A stretch of DNA of 61,843 bases from a virus: positions 1-61,843 of IMG/VR virus record IMGVR_UViG_3300027965_000203. The stretch is one strand, 5' to 3'. A program made the position numbers and the translations under genes. This document shows positions 40,950 to 48,482 of the stretch, in pieces. How positions within the stretch are numbered: position 1 is the first letter of the stretch; each line of letters opens with the position of its first letter. Below the pieces are notes generated by a model, which did not search any database, had not been told where the DNA came from, and was given only the letters and a program-made list of their open reading frames with translations.

Positions 40950-42454
40950 TACGGAAAGGCGCGATCAAAGGAGACGCGGCCGCCGGCCGCAGCCTTTTTG
41001 AGGGCGCGAGCGGCAGCTACATACGCAGGATAATCGGGATTGTCGGGCAGGTGCACTGCGCAGCGCCGATAGCCATGCTCATCCCGCGTGCCCCAATCCA
41101 TGAGGTGTTCGAAAATCACGTTGTCGCAGCCGAGCGTGCGGCCCCAGCGATAGAATTCCGCCATCTCGGTAAAATTTGCCTGCTGCACGACGAACGAGAT
41201 CAGGAACGTGCGGATCACGTTCTCGCGGCGTAGCCGAGCCAGAAAGTCGAGATTGGCGACGAGCTTGTCCCAATCGCCCCCGAGGCGCACCCGTTTATAG
41301 GTCTCAGGCCGGCTGGCGTCGATCGAGACGCGTACTGTGCGGACCCTGCGGTGGATGTTCGGGAACTTCGCCCATTCCGCCTCGGAAAACAGGACGCCGT
41401 TGGTGATGAAGATCAGCTCGAGATCGGGGTTGAGCGCATCGCTGATGGACTCGAGCGTTCGCCGGCACGAGCGGCTGGAAAACACGTCGCCATAGCCGTT
41501 CATCATCACGGTCTTCGCGGTGCGCAGGGCCGGCACCACGACGCGCTCCGTCATCGTCATGATGCGGGCGAACTCGTCTCCTTTCGCCGTGATGCGATGC
41601 GTGCGGCATGACGGGCACCAGAGATTACAGGTCGGATCGTGCGATAGCCGCACGTCAGTCGGCCCGTCGATCACGCCATCGCCGGCAGCAATGAAACGCT
41701 TGAGCCGGGGCTCGGCGACGTCCTTGCGCAGCGGCAACGTATCGAGCTGGATCGCGTTGCATTGGGTCCAGTCGCAGTAGGCGAAGCTCTGATCGAGGAT
41801 GGACTTGCGCAGCCGCCGCGCCATGTCGGAATTGACGAGGCCGGCGAGCGTCGCATCGGCACCATCGGCGCGCCCGATCGGCATCGGCAGATAGTTCGGA
41901 CAGCAGACGTGAACACCACCGTCGCTGCCGATCTCGAAGTCGCCGAACGGCTTTGAGCAAAAGCGGCCGGCGAAATAGTTGCCTTCGCCGCCGAGCAGCT
42001 GATCGATATAGCCCGGCACGTCCGGCCGGCTCTTCGCCATCTCGATCGCGCGAAGCAGCAGGCGGGGAAGTCGGGCAAGGCGGACCTCGTCGGGTTCCTC
42101 ATTAAGCCGGCGCAGCGCCGCGTCGCGCTTTCCGGCTTGCCATAGCAGCTGGATTTCGGCCGCAACGAAGACCTCCCGCGCAAGCAGGAGCTTGCCTCCG
42201 CTCAACATGCCGATGGTCCGGGCGGCGAAGAACCGCCGCAGCCGCCGCGGCCGGCGCTCGAGCCAGCGTCGGAGCGAGGCCGTCGCAGCAAGCCGGTTCT
42301 GCGTCGTGGCGAGCTCTTGGACCTCGCGCGGTAGGCACGCAAAGGCAACGCGCAGGACTGCCGGCGCCAGTCGCCGCCGCAAAGCCAGCGGGAGCGATTT
42401 CCAGATGATCGCGCGCGGCCCGCGCTGACTGGCTGGAGACGCCTGCACGCTCAT
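40949..42454 (-). CDS. Radical SAM/SPASM protein (moron)
   Basis: A 501-residue enzyme starting at the ATG at 42454. An N-terminal helical region (1-150) is followed by a SPASM-type cysteine set (C166 in CSKPF, C184 and C185 in VHVCCPN, C227, C232) and then the radical SAM motif CNLWCPSC (C276, C280, C283). Later GYGDVFSS and SIDASRPETYKRVRLGG are typical radical SAM core strands. SPASM lies before the radical SAM core, opposite to the common order. The gene is opposite to the late genes it interrupts, so it looks like cargo that can be expressed in the lysogen. Substrate unknown. Confidence 0.88.
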   Translation of the reverse strand: MSVQASPASQRGPRAIIWKSLPLALRRRLAPAVLRVAFACLPREVQELATTQNRLAATASLRRWLERRPRRLRRFFAARTIGMLSGGKLLLAREVFVAAEIQLLWQAGKRDAALRRLNEEPDEVRLARLPRLLLRAIEMAKSRPDVPGYIDQLLGGEGNYFAGRFCSKPFGDFEIGSDGGVHVCCPNYLPMPIGRADGADATLAGLVNSDMARRLRKSILDQSFAYCDWTQCNAIQLDTLPLRKDVAEPRLKRFIAAGDGVIDGPTDVRLSHDPTCNLWCPSCRTHRITAKGDEFARIMTMTERVVVPALRTAKTVMMNGYGDVFSSRSCRRTLESISDALNPDLELIFITNGVLFSEAEWAKFPNIHRRVRTVRVSIDASRPETYKRVRLGGDWDKLVANLDFLARLRRENVIRTFLISFVVQQANFTEMAEFYRWGRTLGCDNVIFEHLMDWGTRDEHGYRRCAVHLPDNPDYPAYVAAARALKKAAAGGRVSFDRAFP

Positions 42455-42552
42455 TGCTGTGAACCCTGCCACGAAGACCACAACCCTAACTCGCTCAACC
42501 GTCGGCTGTCTAGACGGCGCCCCTCGCAACCCACAGTCCAGAGAAGATCTCC

Positions 42553-43134
42553 ATGCTGACCCTGACCGGGCCGCCCGCGCCGGCCTATTCCGCGCGTTTT
42601 CTCGCCTGCCTGCCCTTCACGCTCGCGCAGGAGTGCCCGCACCCGGCCGATTGGTCGAACCCGCGAAACTTTTCCGACGATGCCCACGATCCGGGCGGCA
42701 AGACCATGTGCGGCATCATCCAGCGCGAGTACGACGCCTGGCGCAAAGCGCACGGCCTGCCGGTGCGCGACGTGCGCAAGCTCGCCCAGGACGAGGGCTA
42801 TGCGATCTACTATGCCAATTACTGGCATCCGCACGCGGACGATCTGCCTCCCGGTCTCGACCTCGACTATTTCGATGCCGCCGTGAACGAGGGCGCGATG
42901 GAGGCGAACCGCATTCTGCAGTTCGCGCTGGGCGTCCCGGCCGATGGCACCTGGGGACCGCAGACGGCGGCGGCGGTCGCCGGCATTCATGACCGGCATG
43001 CGGCCGTCGTCGCCTTCACGACGCGTCGCGAGGCGGTCTATCGCGCGTTCCGCGGCTTCCAGTACTTCGGCAAGGACTGGGAGCGCCGCTCGGCCGAGAT
43101 CGGGGCGCAGGCCCTGCAGATGGCTGCCAGCTGA
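42553..43134 (+). CDS. Endolysin, GH108 N-acetylmuramidase family
   Basis: A 193-residue peptidoglycan hydrolase. The family signature is present: LAQECPHPADWSNPRNFSDD followed by AHDPGGKTMCGI, with catalytic Glu27 by family logic. The next segment has YYANYWHP, and the C-terminal half (FDAAVNEGAMEANRILQFAL, then GVPADGTWGPQTAAAV) is the PG-binding type 3 domain usually paired with GH108. There is no signal peptide, so it needs a holin for export. Confidence 0.92.
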   Translation: MLTLTGPPAPAYSARFLACLPFTLAQECPHPADWSNPRNFSDDAHDPGGKTMCGIIQREYDAWRKAHGLPVRDVRKLAQDEGYAIYYANYWHPHADDLPPGLDLDYFDAAVNEGAMEANRILQFALGVPADGTWGPQTAAAVAGIHDRHAAVVAFTTRREAVYRAFRGFQYFGKDWERRSAEIGAQALQMAAS

Positions 43135-43143
43135 TAGCCCGAC

Positions 43144-43782
43144 ATGCCCGATCTCCTGGAGCTCGCGCGCTTCTCGCGCGATGCCTACCTTTTGCCGCCA
43201 ACCTGGATCGGCGCCGGCCTCGACCAGGATGTCCATGCGATCGTCGATCTCTCGACGACGCCGGCGCGGGTCGGCTTCCGTGGCTCGGACGAGCTCGCGA
43301 ACTGGCTGCGCGATTTCTTCGCCCTCCCGGACGAGGCGCATGACACGACCGAGCACGCGCAGCTCGGGCTGATGCATGCCGGCATCCTCGCCGGGGCGCT
43401 CGCGGTCTATGCGCCGCTGAAGGCGCTCGCCGAAGAGCTCCGATCGAGCGCCGCCCGCCTGCCGCTGGTGCTCACCGGCCATAGCCTTGGAGGCGCTCTC
43501 GCGCTCGCCGCCGGCGCGCTGCTCGCCGCCGACGGGCTGCCGGTCCAGCAGATTGCCGCGTTCGAGGCGCCGCGCGTCGGGCGCGCGCGCTACGTGCTCA
43601 CCCTCGCGCCGATCGACGTCGTCGAGACGCAATGCGGCAACGACCCGGTGCCGGATACGCCGATCTTCCTTCTGCCGGCGCGGGCCCGCATCTCGATCGG
43701 CGAAGCGCGGCTCAACCCGATCGAGTGCCATTTCATCGACAACGTCATTGCGGCGCTCACGCCCGCGCCCATTCCGGCCTGA
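43144..43782 (+). CDS. Class 3 lipase-like alpha/beta hydrolase in lysis cassette
   Basis: A 212-residue hydrolase. The nucleophile elbow is GHSLGG with Ser114; GFRGSDE (44-50) is the usual oxyanion strand; D166 or D170 (GNDPVPD) and H195 (IECHFID) complete a likely triad. Class 3 lipases cleave acyl esters of lipids. It lies nine bases after the endolysin stop, so it is a lysis-time enzyme that may attack host membrane or outer-envelope lipids. No signal peptide is seen. Confidence 0.85.
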   Translation: MPDLLELARFSRDAYLLPPTWIGAGLDQDVHAIVDLSTTPARVGFRGSDELANWLRDFFALPDEAHDTTEHAQLGLMHAGILAGALAVYAPLKALAEELRSSAARLPLVLTGHSLGGALALAAGALLAADGLPVQQIAAFEAPRVGRARYVLTLAPIDVVETQCGNDPVPDTPIFLLPARARISIGEARLNPIECHFIDNVIAALTPAPIPA

Positions 43783-43797
43783 TCCAGGAGAAAACCG

Positions 43798-44559
43798 ATG
43801 AAGATCTATCGCGCCGCGCTCGGCGCATCCCTGTTGTGCTGCGCCGCCACCGTGACCCTCGCGGCGGGAACCGGGCTTGACCACGACCAGATCGCGCAGG
43901 TGCTCGCCAATGGCGGCGTTGCCACCCCGCCGCCCGAGGTCATCGCCGCCCCGGGATCCTCGGTCGACGTCACTGGTGTCGCCGGCGTCACGGCGCAATG
44001 GCTGATCTGGATCGTCGGCGCCTCGGCACTCGCCCTGGTGCAGCGCAACGTCAAAGACAAGCAGGCCCGCGACACGCTCTCAGCCGCGATCCTCAACGGC
44101 GTCAATTACGGCTTCAACATGGTGCCCGGCGCGCTCAAGGGGCACACCCTCGCGATCGACGTCGGCTCCAAGGTCGCGGCGCACGCGCTGCGCTATGTGC
44201 TCGATGCCGGGGGAGCCGAAGCAAAGCGGCTCGACCTGCAGCCCGCGGATCTGGCCAAGCGCATCATCGCCCGCATCCCCAACATGGACGGCGAGACGTC
44301 CGACGCGATCGTGCACCAGGTCGCGGCCGCGGCCGCCGGCGCGCCGCCGCCGCTCGATGCCTCCAAGGCGATCGAGCTGATCGGACCGCTTGCCGACCGG
44401 CTCGCCGGGCGGCTGGTGCCCTATATCGCCGACCATCTGGAGAAGACCGCACTCGCCCGCAATGGCGCGGCTGCCGTCGCCGACCACCGGCAGGATTCGT
44501 CCGCCGCGGAAGCCGCTCCGCCGCCCCCGCAGGTCGCGCCGGCGGCCGCGGCGTCCTGA
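43798..44559 (+). CDS. Holin-like protein with signal peptide
   Basis: A 253-residue protein. Residues 1-22 form a signal peptide or membrane helix (AALGASLLCCAATVTLA) and residues about 66-82 a second (VTAQWLIWIVGASALALVQ), followed by a long helical region (VKDKQARDTLSAAILNGVNY). That layout resembles LLH-type phage holins, which have one N-terminal membrane segment and a VNY or AxxAVxYAE-like helix. It lies in the lysis region after the endolysin and lipase. A structural role cannot be excluded. Confidence 0.6.
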   Translation: MKIYRAALGASLLCCAATVTLAAGTGLDHDQIAQVLANGGVATPPPEVIAAPGSSVDVTGVAGVTAQWLIWIVGASALALVQRNVKDKQARDTLSAAILNGVNYGFNMVPGALKGHTLAIDVGSKVAAHALRYVLDAGGAEAKRLDLQPADLAKRIIARIPNMDGETSDAIVHQVAAAAAGAPPPLDASKAIELIGPLADRLAGRLVPYIADHLEKTALARNGAAAVADHRQDSSAAEAAPPPPQVAPAAAAS

Positions 44560-44595
44560 CCCCTCCATTACCAGCCAGCCACCAGGAGAGCCACC

Positions 44596-45339
44596 ATGCG
44601 TATCGTAGCCCTCGCGGCGAGCCTCGCGCTCGCCGCCCTCGCCATCGGGCCCGCGTACGCGCAGAGCACCGCCGCGCCGGCGCCTGCGCCTATACCCGCA
44701 CCCAGGATTACCGCGCCCGCCAACGTCTTCGCGGCGCCCTACAGCGGCTCCGGCTGGTATCTCGGCCTCGAGGCCGGCGGCGGCACCGGCTCGGTCAATG
44801 TCGGGAATATCCCTGGGGTCAATTCCGCGAGCCTCACGACGACGCAGGGCCTGATCGGCGGCATCGTCGGCTATTCGTCCGACATGTCGAACGGCGCCCG
44901 CTATTGGTTCGCGGAGGCCGATCTCGGCTGGAACAATTTCAACGGCAACACGCAGGGGTTTGCGCTCGGCGGCCCGTTCACCGGGCAGCTCCTGGTGGGC
45001 GCCGGCGCTCCCGCTTCGCAGGTCCTCAACATGCTGCCGACCTTCGGACTGACCGCGCCGACGCTGCCGCAGGTCCCGGGCGCGACGCAGACCAACCCGC
45101 ATCTCTATCTCGCCGCCGGCGTCGATATTTCCGATGTCTCGGCCGCCTACCAGCAGGCGAGCCATACGGCATGGCAGTTCTCGCCCATGGTGGCGCTCGG
45201 CATCGAGGCGCAGCTCTCCACCGGCGGCACGATCGGGGCGCGGCTCGAGGACGTGCTGCAGACCGATTCGGTCTGCGTCGGGGCGATCTGCGCCAAGCAG
45301 TCGAACCTGGTGCGGGCGAAGGTGCTCTACAAGTTCTGA
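44596..45339 (+). CDS. Outer-membrane beta-barrel protein
   Basis: A 247-residue protein with ribosome site AGGAG and signal peptide MRIVALAASLALAALAIGPA followed by YAQ. Mature strands alternate polar and aromatic residues (GWYLGLEAGGGTGSVNVGN, ARYWFAEADLGWNNF, AWQFSPMVALGIEAQL) and the chain ends in LVRAKVLYKF. A C-terminal phenylalanine is the sorting signal for insertion by the BAM complex. An outer-membrane protein after the lysis genes suggests surface change of the host, for example receptor masking. The direct target is unknown. Confidence 0.8.
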   Translation: MRIVALAASLALAALAIGPAYAQSTAAPAPAPIPAPRITAPANVFAAPYSGSGWYLGLEAGGGTGSVNVGNIPGVNSASLTTTQGLIGGIVGYSSDMSNGARYWFAEADLGWNNFNGNTQGFALGGPFTGQLLVGAGAPASQVLNMLPTFGLTAPTLPQVPGATQTNPHLYLAAGVDISDVSAAYQQASHTAWQFSPMVALGIEAQLSTGGTIGARLEDVLQTDSVCVGAICAKQSNLVRAKVLYKF

Positions 45340-45362
45340 GCGCCTGAAGGCTTGAAATCCCC

Positions 45363-45689
45363 ATGCCCGCCCCCCGCCATCTCCCCCTCGGCTCGCGCCT
45401 CACCCAAGACGATCTCGCCGTCATCGGCGACCACGTGGCCTCAAAGCTGCGCGGCGAGATCGCGGGCGCGATCCGCACCGAGTTCGCCCGCATGGGCCTC
45501 GCGGTCGACGGGGATGAAGGGCTTATCGAGGTGCAGCGCGATCATGCCTTCCTGCGGGCGGCGCGGCTGCGCGTGGAGGATGATCGCGCCACGGTGCGGC
45601 GGCAGATCATCACCTGGGTGGTGCCGTTCGTGTGCCTCGCGCTGGTCGCGGGGCTCGCGGCCGTCGTCGGGCATCACTTCACGCCGTAG
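45363..45689 (+). CDS. Small C-terminally anchored membrane protein
   Basis: A 108-residue protein. The first 80 residues are cytoplasmic-looking and charged (QDDLAVIGDHVASKLRGEIA, then AFLRAARLRVEDDRATVRRQ); residues 84-102 form a membrane helix (WVVPFVCLALVAGLAAVVG). Last gene before the late terminator. It may be a second holin or a lysis regulator; no family was recognised with certainty. Confidence 0.6.
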   Translation: MPAPRHLPLGSRLTQDDLAVIGDHVASKLRGEIAGAIRTEFARMGLAVDGDEGLIEVQRDHAFLRAARLRVEDDRATVRRQIITWVVPFVCLALVAGLAAVVGHHFTP

Positions 45690-45765
45690 ATAATTCGGCG
45701 GCCCGGCTTGCCGCCGTCATGGCTCCGGCCCTTACCCAGCCGGAGGATCGAACCTCCTGGAACTT

Positions 45766-45798
45766 GCCCCTCTCCCCGCAAAGGGAGAGGGGCTTTTT
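45766..45798 (+). terminator. Rho-independent terminator of the late operon
   Basis: A perfect 11-base stem, GCCCCTCTCCC (45766-45776) with GGGAGAGGGGC (45783-45793), a six-base loop and TTTTT (45794-45798). It ends rightward late transcription just before the convergent HigA gene. The A-run needed for the opposite direction is absent. Confidence 0.93.
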
Positions 45799-45804
45799 CG
45801 CGTT

Positions 45805-46215
45805 TCAGGCCTTCGCGCGCTTCGGCGCCGGATGGCTGTTCGGCAGCGGCTCGATCTTGGCGAGCGCATCCGCAAGCTTCGCCCGCGCGTGCCACAGATC
45901 ATGGCTCGCCTGCATGGTGAGCCAGTGCTCCGGCGTCTCCCCGCCCATCAGGGCCTCGATCCGCAGCGCCATTTCGGGCGTGACCGGACCCTTGCCCTTG
46001 AGCACCTTCTCCAGTCCCGAGGGCGACACCCCGATCGCGATCGCGGCGGCGCGCATCGACACCCGCTGCTCATCGAGGATATCGGCGATCACCTCGCCGG
46101 GATGCATCGGCGCGACCTTGCGCGGTCCGGCGGGCAGGCTCCTAGGCTTCGCCATGGGCATGATCGAGGCGGCCCGCGCCGCCTCGCCTTCAGTGGGGTT
46201 GCTCAAGATCGACAT
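45805..46215 (-). CDS. higA: HigA-type antitoxin
   Basis: A 136-residue protein with the HigA signature MHPGEVIADILDEQRVSMRA followed by AAIAIGVSPSGLEKVLKGKG and an end PEHWLTMQASHDLWHAR. It neutralises the HigB RNase and represses the operon. The ATG at 46215 has GAGG eight bases upstream and adds an N-terminal tail; an ATG at 46161 would give a normal-length antitoxin. It overlaps the toxin gene by 26 bases; toxin before antitoxin is the usual higBA order. Confidence 0.9.
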   Translation of the reverse strand: MSILSNPTEGEAARAASIMPMAKPRSLPAGPRKVAPMHPGEVIADILDEQRVSMRAAAIAIGVSPSGLEKVLKGKGPVTPEMALRIEALMGGETPEHWLTMQASHDLWHARAKLADALAKIEPLPNSHPAPKRAKA

Positions 46216-46474
46216 TGTGGGCCTCGTTCTTAATCCAGTCGAAGGTGATGCGCCAAGGGCCGCTGACCGATATCGACCACTTTGTGTCGTAGCCCTTCCA
46301 TTTGTGCAGCTCGAAGCCGGGGCGGTAGAGGGTGCGAATGTCGCCGTTGGCGTTGTCGAGCGCTTCGAGGCGGGCGCGAACGCGGCGGGCGAGGCGCGCA
46401 TCGATCCGCCGCGCGGCGCCCGTATCAAACAGCTCCTTGAGGTCGGCATTCTTGAAGGTCTTGATCGTACCCAT
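46190..46474 (-). CDS. higB: HigB/RelE-type toxin
   Basis: A 94-residue RelE-superfamily toxin, by family a ribosome-dependent mRNA endonuclease. The end reads GFELHKWKGYDTKWSISVSG, PWRITFDWIKNEAHNVDLEQ, then PH, the conserved HigB C-terminus in which the WRI-F strand and terminal H are catalytic or structural. The ATG at 46474 gives the normal length. The pair is likely a stabilisation or anti-phage module of the prophage. Confidence 0.9.
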   Translation of the reverse strand: MGTIKTFKNADLKELFDTGAARRIDARLARRVRARLEALDNANGDIRTLYRPGFELHKWKGYDTKWSISVSGPWRITFDWIKNEAHNVDLEQPH

Positions 46475-46503
46475 CGGTCCCGCTCCCGTCATCAACAGAA
46501 ACG

Positions 46504-46588
46504 AGAATACACACTTATGGTGTGCATGTCAACACTATTAGTATGCATTTGTGCATCCCGGTCATGTTTGTGTGCACACTGTTAGTGT
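46504..46588 (-). promoter_or_regulatory. higBA promoter with three ACACT-type operators
   Basis: Minus-strand TTGACA (46532-46527) and TATTCT (46509-46504) are 17 bases apart, a near-consensus promoter. ACACT-N3-AGTGT-type dyads lie at 46511-46523 (in the spacer), 46532-46544 and 46576-46588, the last perfect. They are the probable HigA binding sites. The stretch is much richer in AT than neighbouring DNA. Confidence 0.8.
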
Positions 46589-46640
46589 GAATGGACGCCG
46601 CCTTGATCCTCCTGCCCCGTCGCTGCTACGCGGCCGGCCC

Positions 46641-47264
46641 ATGCGTTCGCGTATCCTCCCCGCCGGCTTCGTCGCGCCCTGCCTGCCGATCGCCAATCCG
46701 ATTCCTCCCGCGGGCCCCGGTTGGTTCCACGAGGTCAAGCACGACGGCTTTCGCCTCCTGGTGCTGCGCGATCGGGAGCGCGTGCGGTTGTTCACCCGCC
46801 GCGGCCACGACTGGGCCGAGCGCTTCCCGGCGGTGGTGGCGGCCGCGCTGGCGCTGCGCGCGAGCGCGTTCCTGATCGATGCCGAGGTTGTGTGCGCCGG
46901 CGCCGACGGTGTCGCCGATTTCGATCGCCTGCGCCGTCGCCGGCATGGGCCGGAGGCCTTCGCCTGGGCGTTCGACCTGCTGATGCTCGGCGGCGAGGAC
47001 CTGCGCGGCGCGACGCTTTCGGCGCGCAAGCTCGCGCTCGAGGGATTGCTGCGCAAAGCCCCGGCTGCCATCGCGATGAACGAGCACCACGAGGGCGACG
47101 GGCCGGCGCTGTTCGCAGCCGCCTGTGCAAAAGGCCTGGAGGGGATCGTGTCGAAGCGGGCGACGTCGCGCTATCGTAGCGGGCGCTGCGACGACTGGCG
47201 CAAGGCGAAGAATCCGTCCTCGCCGGCGGCGCGCCGTGAGGCCTTGGAGGACTGGAGCCGATGA
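46641..47264 (+). CDS. Minimal ATP-dependent DNA ligase
   Basis: A 207-residue protein made almost only of the nucleotidyltransferase domain. The AMP-lysine motif KHDG is at 33-36, motif III is FLIDAEVV, motif IV FDLLML, and motif V EGIVSKR with WRKAKN after it. The usual OB-fold domain is absent: the chain stops about 25 residues after motif V. This fits short LigD-like ligases of alphaproteobacteria. It may seal phage DNA or be an inactive remnant. An ATG at 46551 is upstream but inside the higBA operator region. Confidence 0.8.
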   Translation: MRSRILPAGFVAPCLPIANPIPPAGPGWFHEVKHDGFRLLVLRDRERVRLFTRRGHDWAERFPAVVAAALALRASAFLIDAEVVCAGADGVADFDRLRRRRHGPEAFAWAFDLLMLGGEDLRGATLSARKLALEGLLRKAPAAIAMNEHHEGDGPALFAAACAKGLEGIVSKRATSRYRSGRCDDWRKAKNPSSPAARREALEDWSR

Positions 47265-47452
47265 CCGCAAGCGAGATGCCGAAGCCGCCGGGCGCGCGCT
47301 ATGAGATCCGGGTCGGCGGGATCCCTCGCACCATGCGCGACCGCGAGGCGGTTGCGTGCGAGGCGGCGCGCGAGCTCGAGCGGCAGAACCCGAGCGTCGA
47401 GGTGGTCGACCTGCGCACCGGCGCGGTGGTACCGCATCACAAGGCGGGCTGA
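47261..47452 (+). CDS. Hypothetical protein, 63 residues
   Basis: The start overlaps the ligase stop (ATGA). A small alpha/beta sequence: YEIRVGGIPRTMRDREAVAC, then EAARELERQNPSVEVVDLRT. Looks like a compact single domain co-expressed with the ligase. No family recognised. Confidence 0.6.
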   Translation: MTASEMPKPPGARYEIRVGGIPRTMRDREAVACEAARELERQNPSVEVVDLRTGAVVPHHKAG

Positions 47453-47454
47453 GC

Positions 47455-47766
47455 GTGGCGCTGACGTGGCTGCGCACGATCGACAAGTCGCCACACATGT
47501 TCTCGGCGAAGGCCGATCCCAACGAGGACTGGGTGCTCTACTCGGGCGGCTGGCTGATCGGCCGCGTCTGCCGCGCCGGCGGCGCGCAGACAGGCCTCTA
47601 TCTGTGGTCGCTCACCGGCCCGCACACGCCCGAGGCGCCGGGCGTCAAGCACGGCACCGAGGCCTCGATCGCGGCCGCGCAGGAGCGCCTGGTCAGCTCG
47701 TGGCAGGCTTGGGTTGCTTGGGCCGAGCTGCAGGAATCGTCCGGGCCTTCCGCCGGCGGGACTTGA
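47455..47766 (+). CDS. Hypothetical protein, 103 residues
   Basis: Starts at the GTG at 47455, two bases after the previous stop. The domain contains HMFSAKADPNEDWVLYSGGW followed by LIGRVCRAGG and YLWSLTGPHTPEAPGVKHGT, a composition often seen in small rhizobial proteins of unknown role. Last rightward gene of the ligase cluster. Confidence 0.6.
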   Translation: MALTWLRTIDKSPHMFSAKADPNEDWVLYSGGWLIGRVCRAGGAQTGLYLWSLTGPHTPEAPGVKHGTEASIAAAQERLVSSWQAWVAWAELQESSGPSAGGT

Positions 47767-47845
47767 GCGATGGCGCCGGTGGTTTTTTCTGCAGCGGCGG
47801 CGGTGGCGGCCGCGGGAACTCGATACGCGTACTCACCCGCTGAAT

Positions 47846-47941
47846 TTAGGATCGAGCCAGCCAAAGCGCCAGCGCCACCAAGATCGCGACCGCCATCAGG
47901 ATGAGGGTGCGCCGACCGCGTCGGGTGAGATAGTGGGACAT
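47846..47941 (-). CDS. 31-residue membrane peptide
   Basis: MSHYLTRRGRRTLILMAVAI followed by LVALALWLARS gives a basic N-terminus and one membrane helix. It is the last gene of the leftward right-arm operon. No ribosome site stands out, so translation is uncertain. Confidence 0.4.
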   Translation of the reverse strand: MSHYLTRRGRRTLILMAVAILVALALWLARS

Positions 47942-47956
47942 GTTTCTAAAAAGCGT

Positions 47957-48142
47957 TCACCGGATGGCGAACGGCATCTTGGGAGGTTCCCACGGGGATT
48001 CTTTCTCCCACGCTTTGCGTCTCGCGATCTGCAATTCGGCGCTCCGTCGATAATGCGCTCGGCCGCCTTCGTTTAGATCGTGCCAATGCACGCCCGAATA
48101 GGCTGCGATCGACACGGCCAAATCTTCGATGTCCTCAGCCAT
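47957..48142 (-). CDS. Hypothetical protein, 61 residues
   Basis: A short protein beginning MAEDIEDLAVSIAAYSGVHW and ending with a tryptophan-rich basic part (ARRKAWEKESPWEPPKMPF). It sits near the end of the leftward operon. No family recognised. Confidence 0.55.
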   Translation of the reverse strand: MAEDIEDLAVSIAAYSGVHWHDLNEGGRAHYRRSAELQIARRKAWEKESPWEPPKMPFAIR

Positions 48143-48152
48143 CTACTCAGCC

Positions 48153-48482
48153 TCAAATATCGCGCACAACCGTGCCGTCACCCCAGATAAATCCGATCCG
48201 GCTGCAGCGGAAATGCTCATCACACCAAAGCATCCGGCCGCGCGTGTAGAAGGGGAAGGGGTTCGGAGTGCGCCAAATGTCCTCATCGGCGGTGCTCTTT
48301 TGCGTCGGCGTCGAAAACTGGAGCGTCGCGGTCGGCTTGGCCGCCAGCGCCGGCGCGACATGATCGAGATAGAAGCCGACGGCGTCCATCACCCACCATT
48401 GCACGATGAAGAACGCGCCCCAGAAAAGCTGCCGGCGCGTCACGCCGGACCCGGTCAGGATGCGGTGCAGCGCGTCATTCAT
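48153..48482 (-). CDS. Hypothetical membrane-associated protein, 109 residues
   Basis: An N-terminal membrane helix (QLFWGAFFIVQWWVMDAVGF) is followed by a soluble part with two cysteines (LWCDEHFRCSRIGFIWGDGT). It overlaps the upstream gene by eight bases. Function unknown; possibly an envelope protein. Confidence 0.55.
   Translation of the reverse strand: MNDALHRILTGSGVTRRQLFWGAFFIVQWWVMDAVGFYLDHVAPALAAKPTATLQFSTPTQKSTADEDIWRTPNPFPFYTRGRMLWCDEHFRCSRIGFIWGDGTVVRDI

Noticed and set aside
47598-47864. An 88-codon minus-strand frame
   Set aside because: Antisense to the gene at 47455 and overlapping the 31-residue membrane peptide; alanine/cysteine-rich without a domain.
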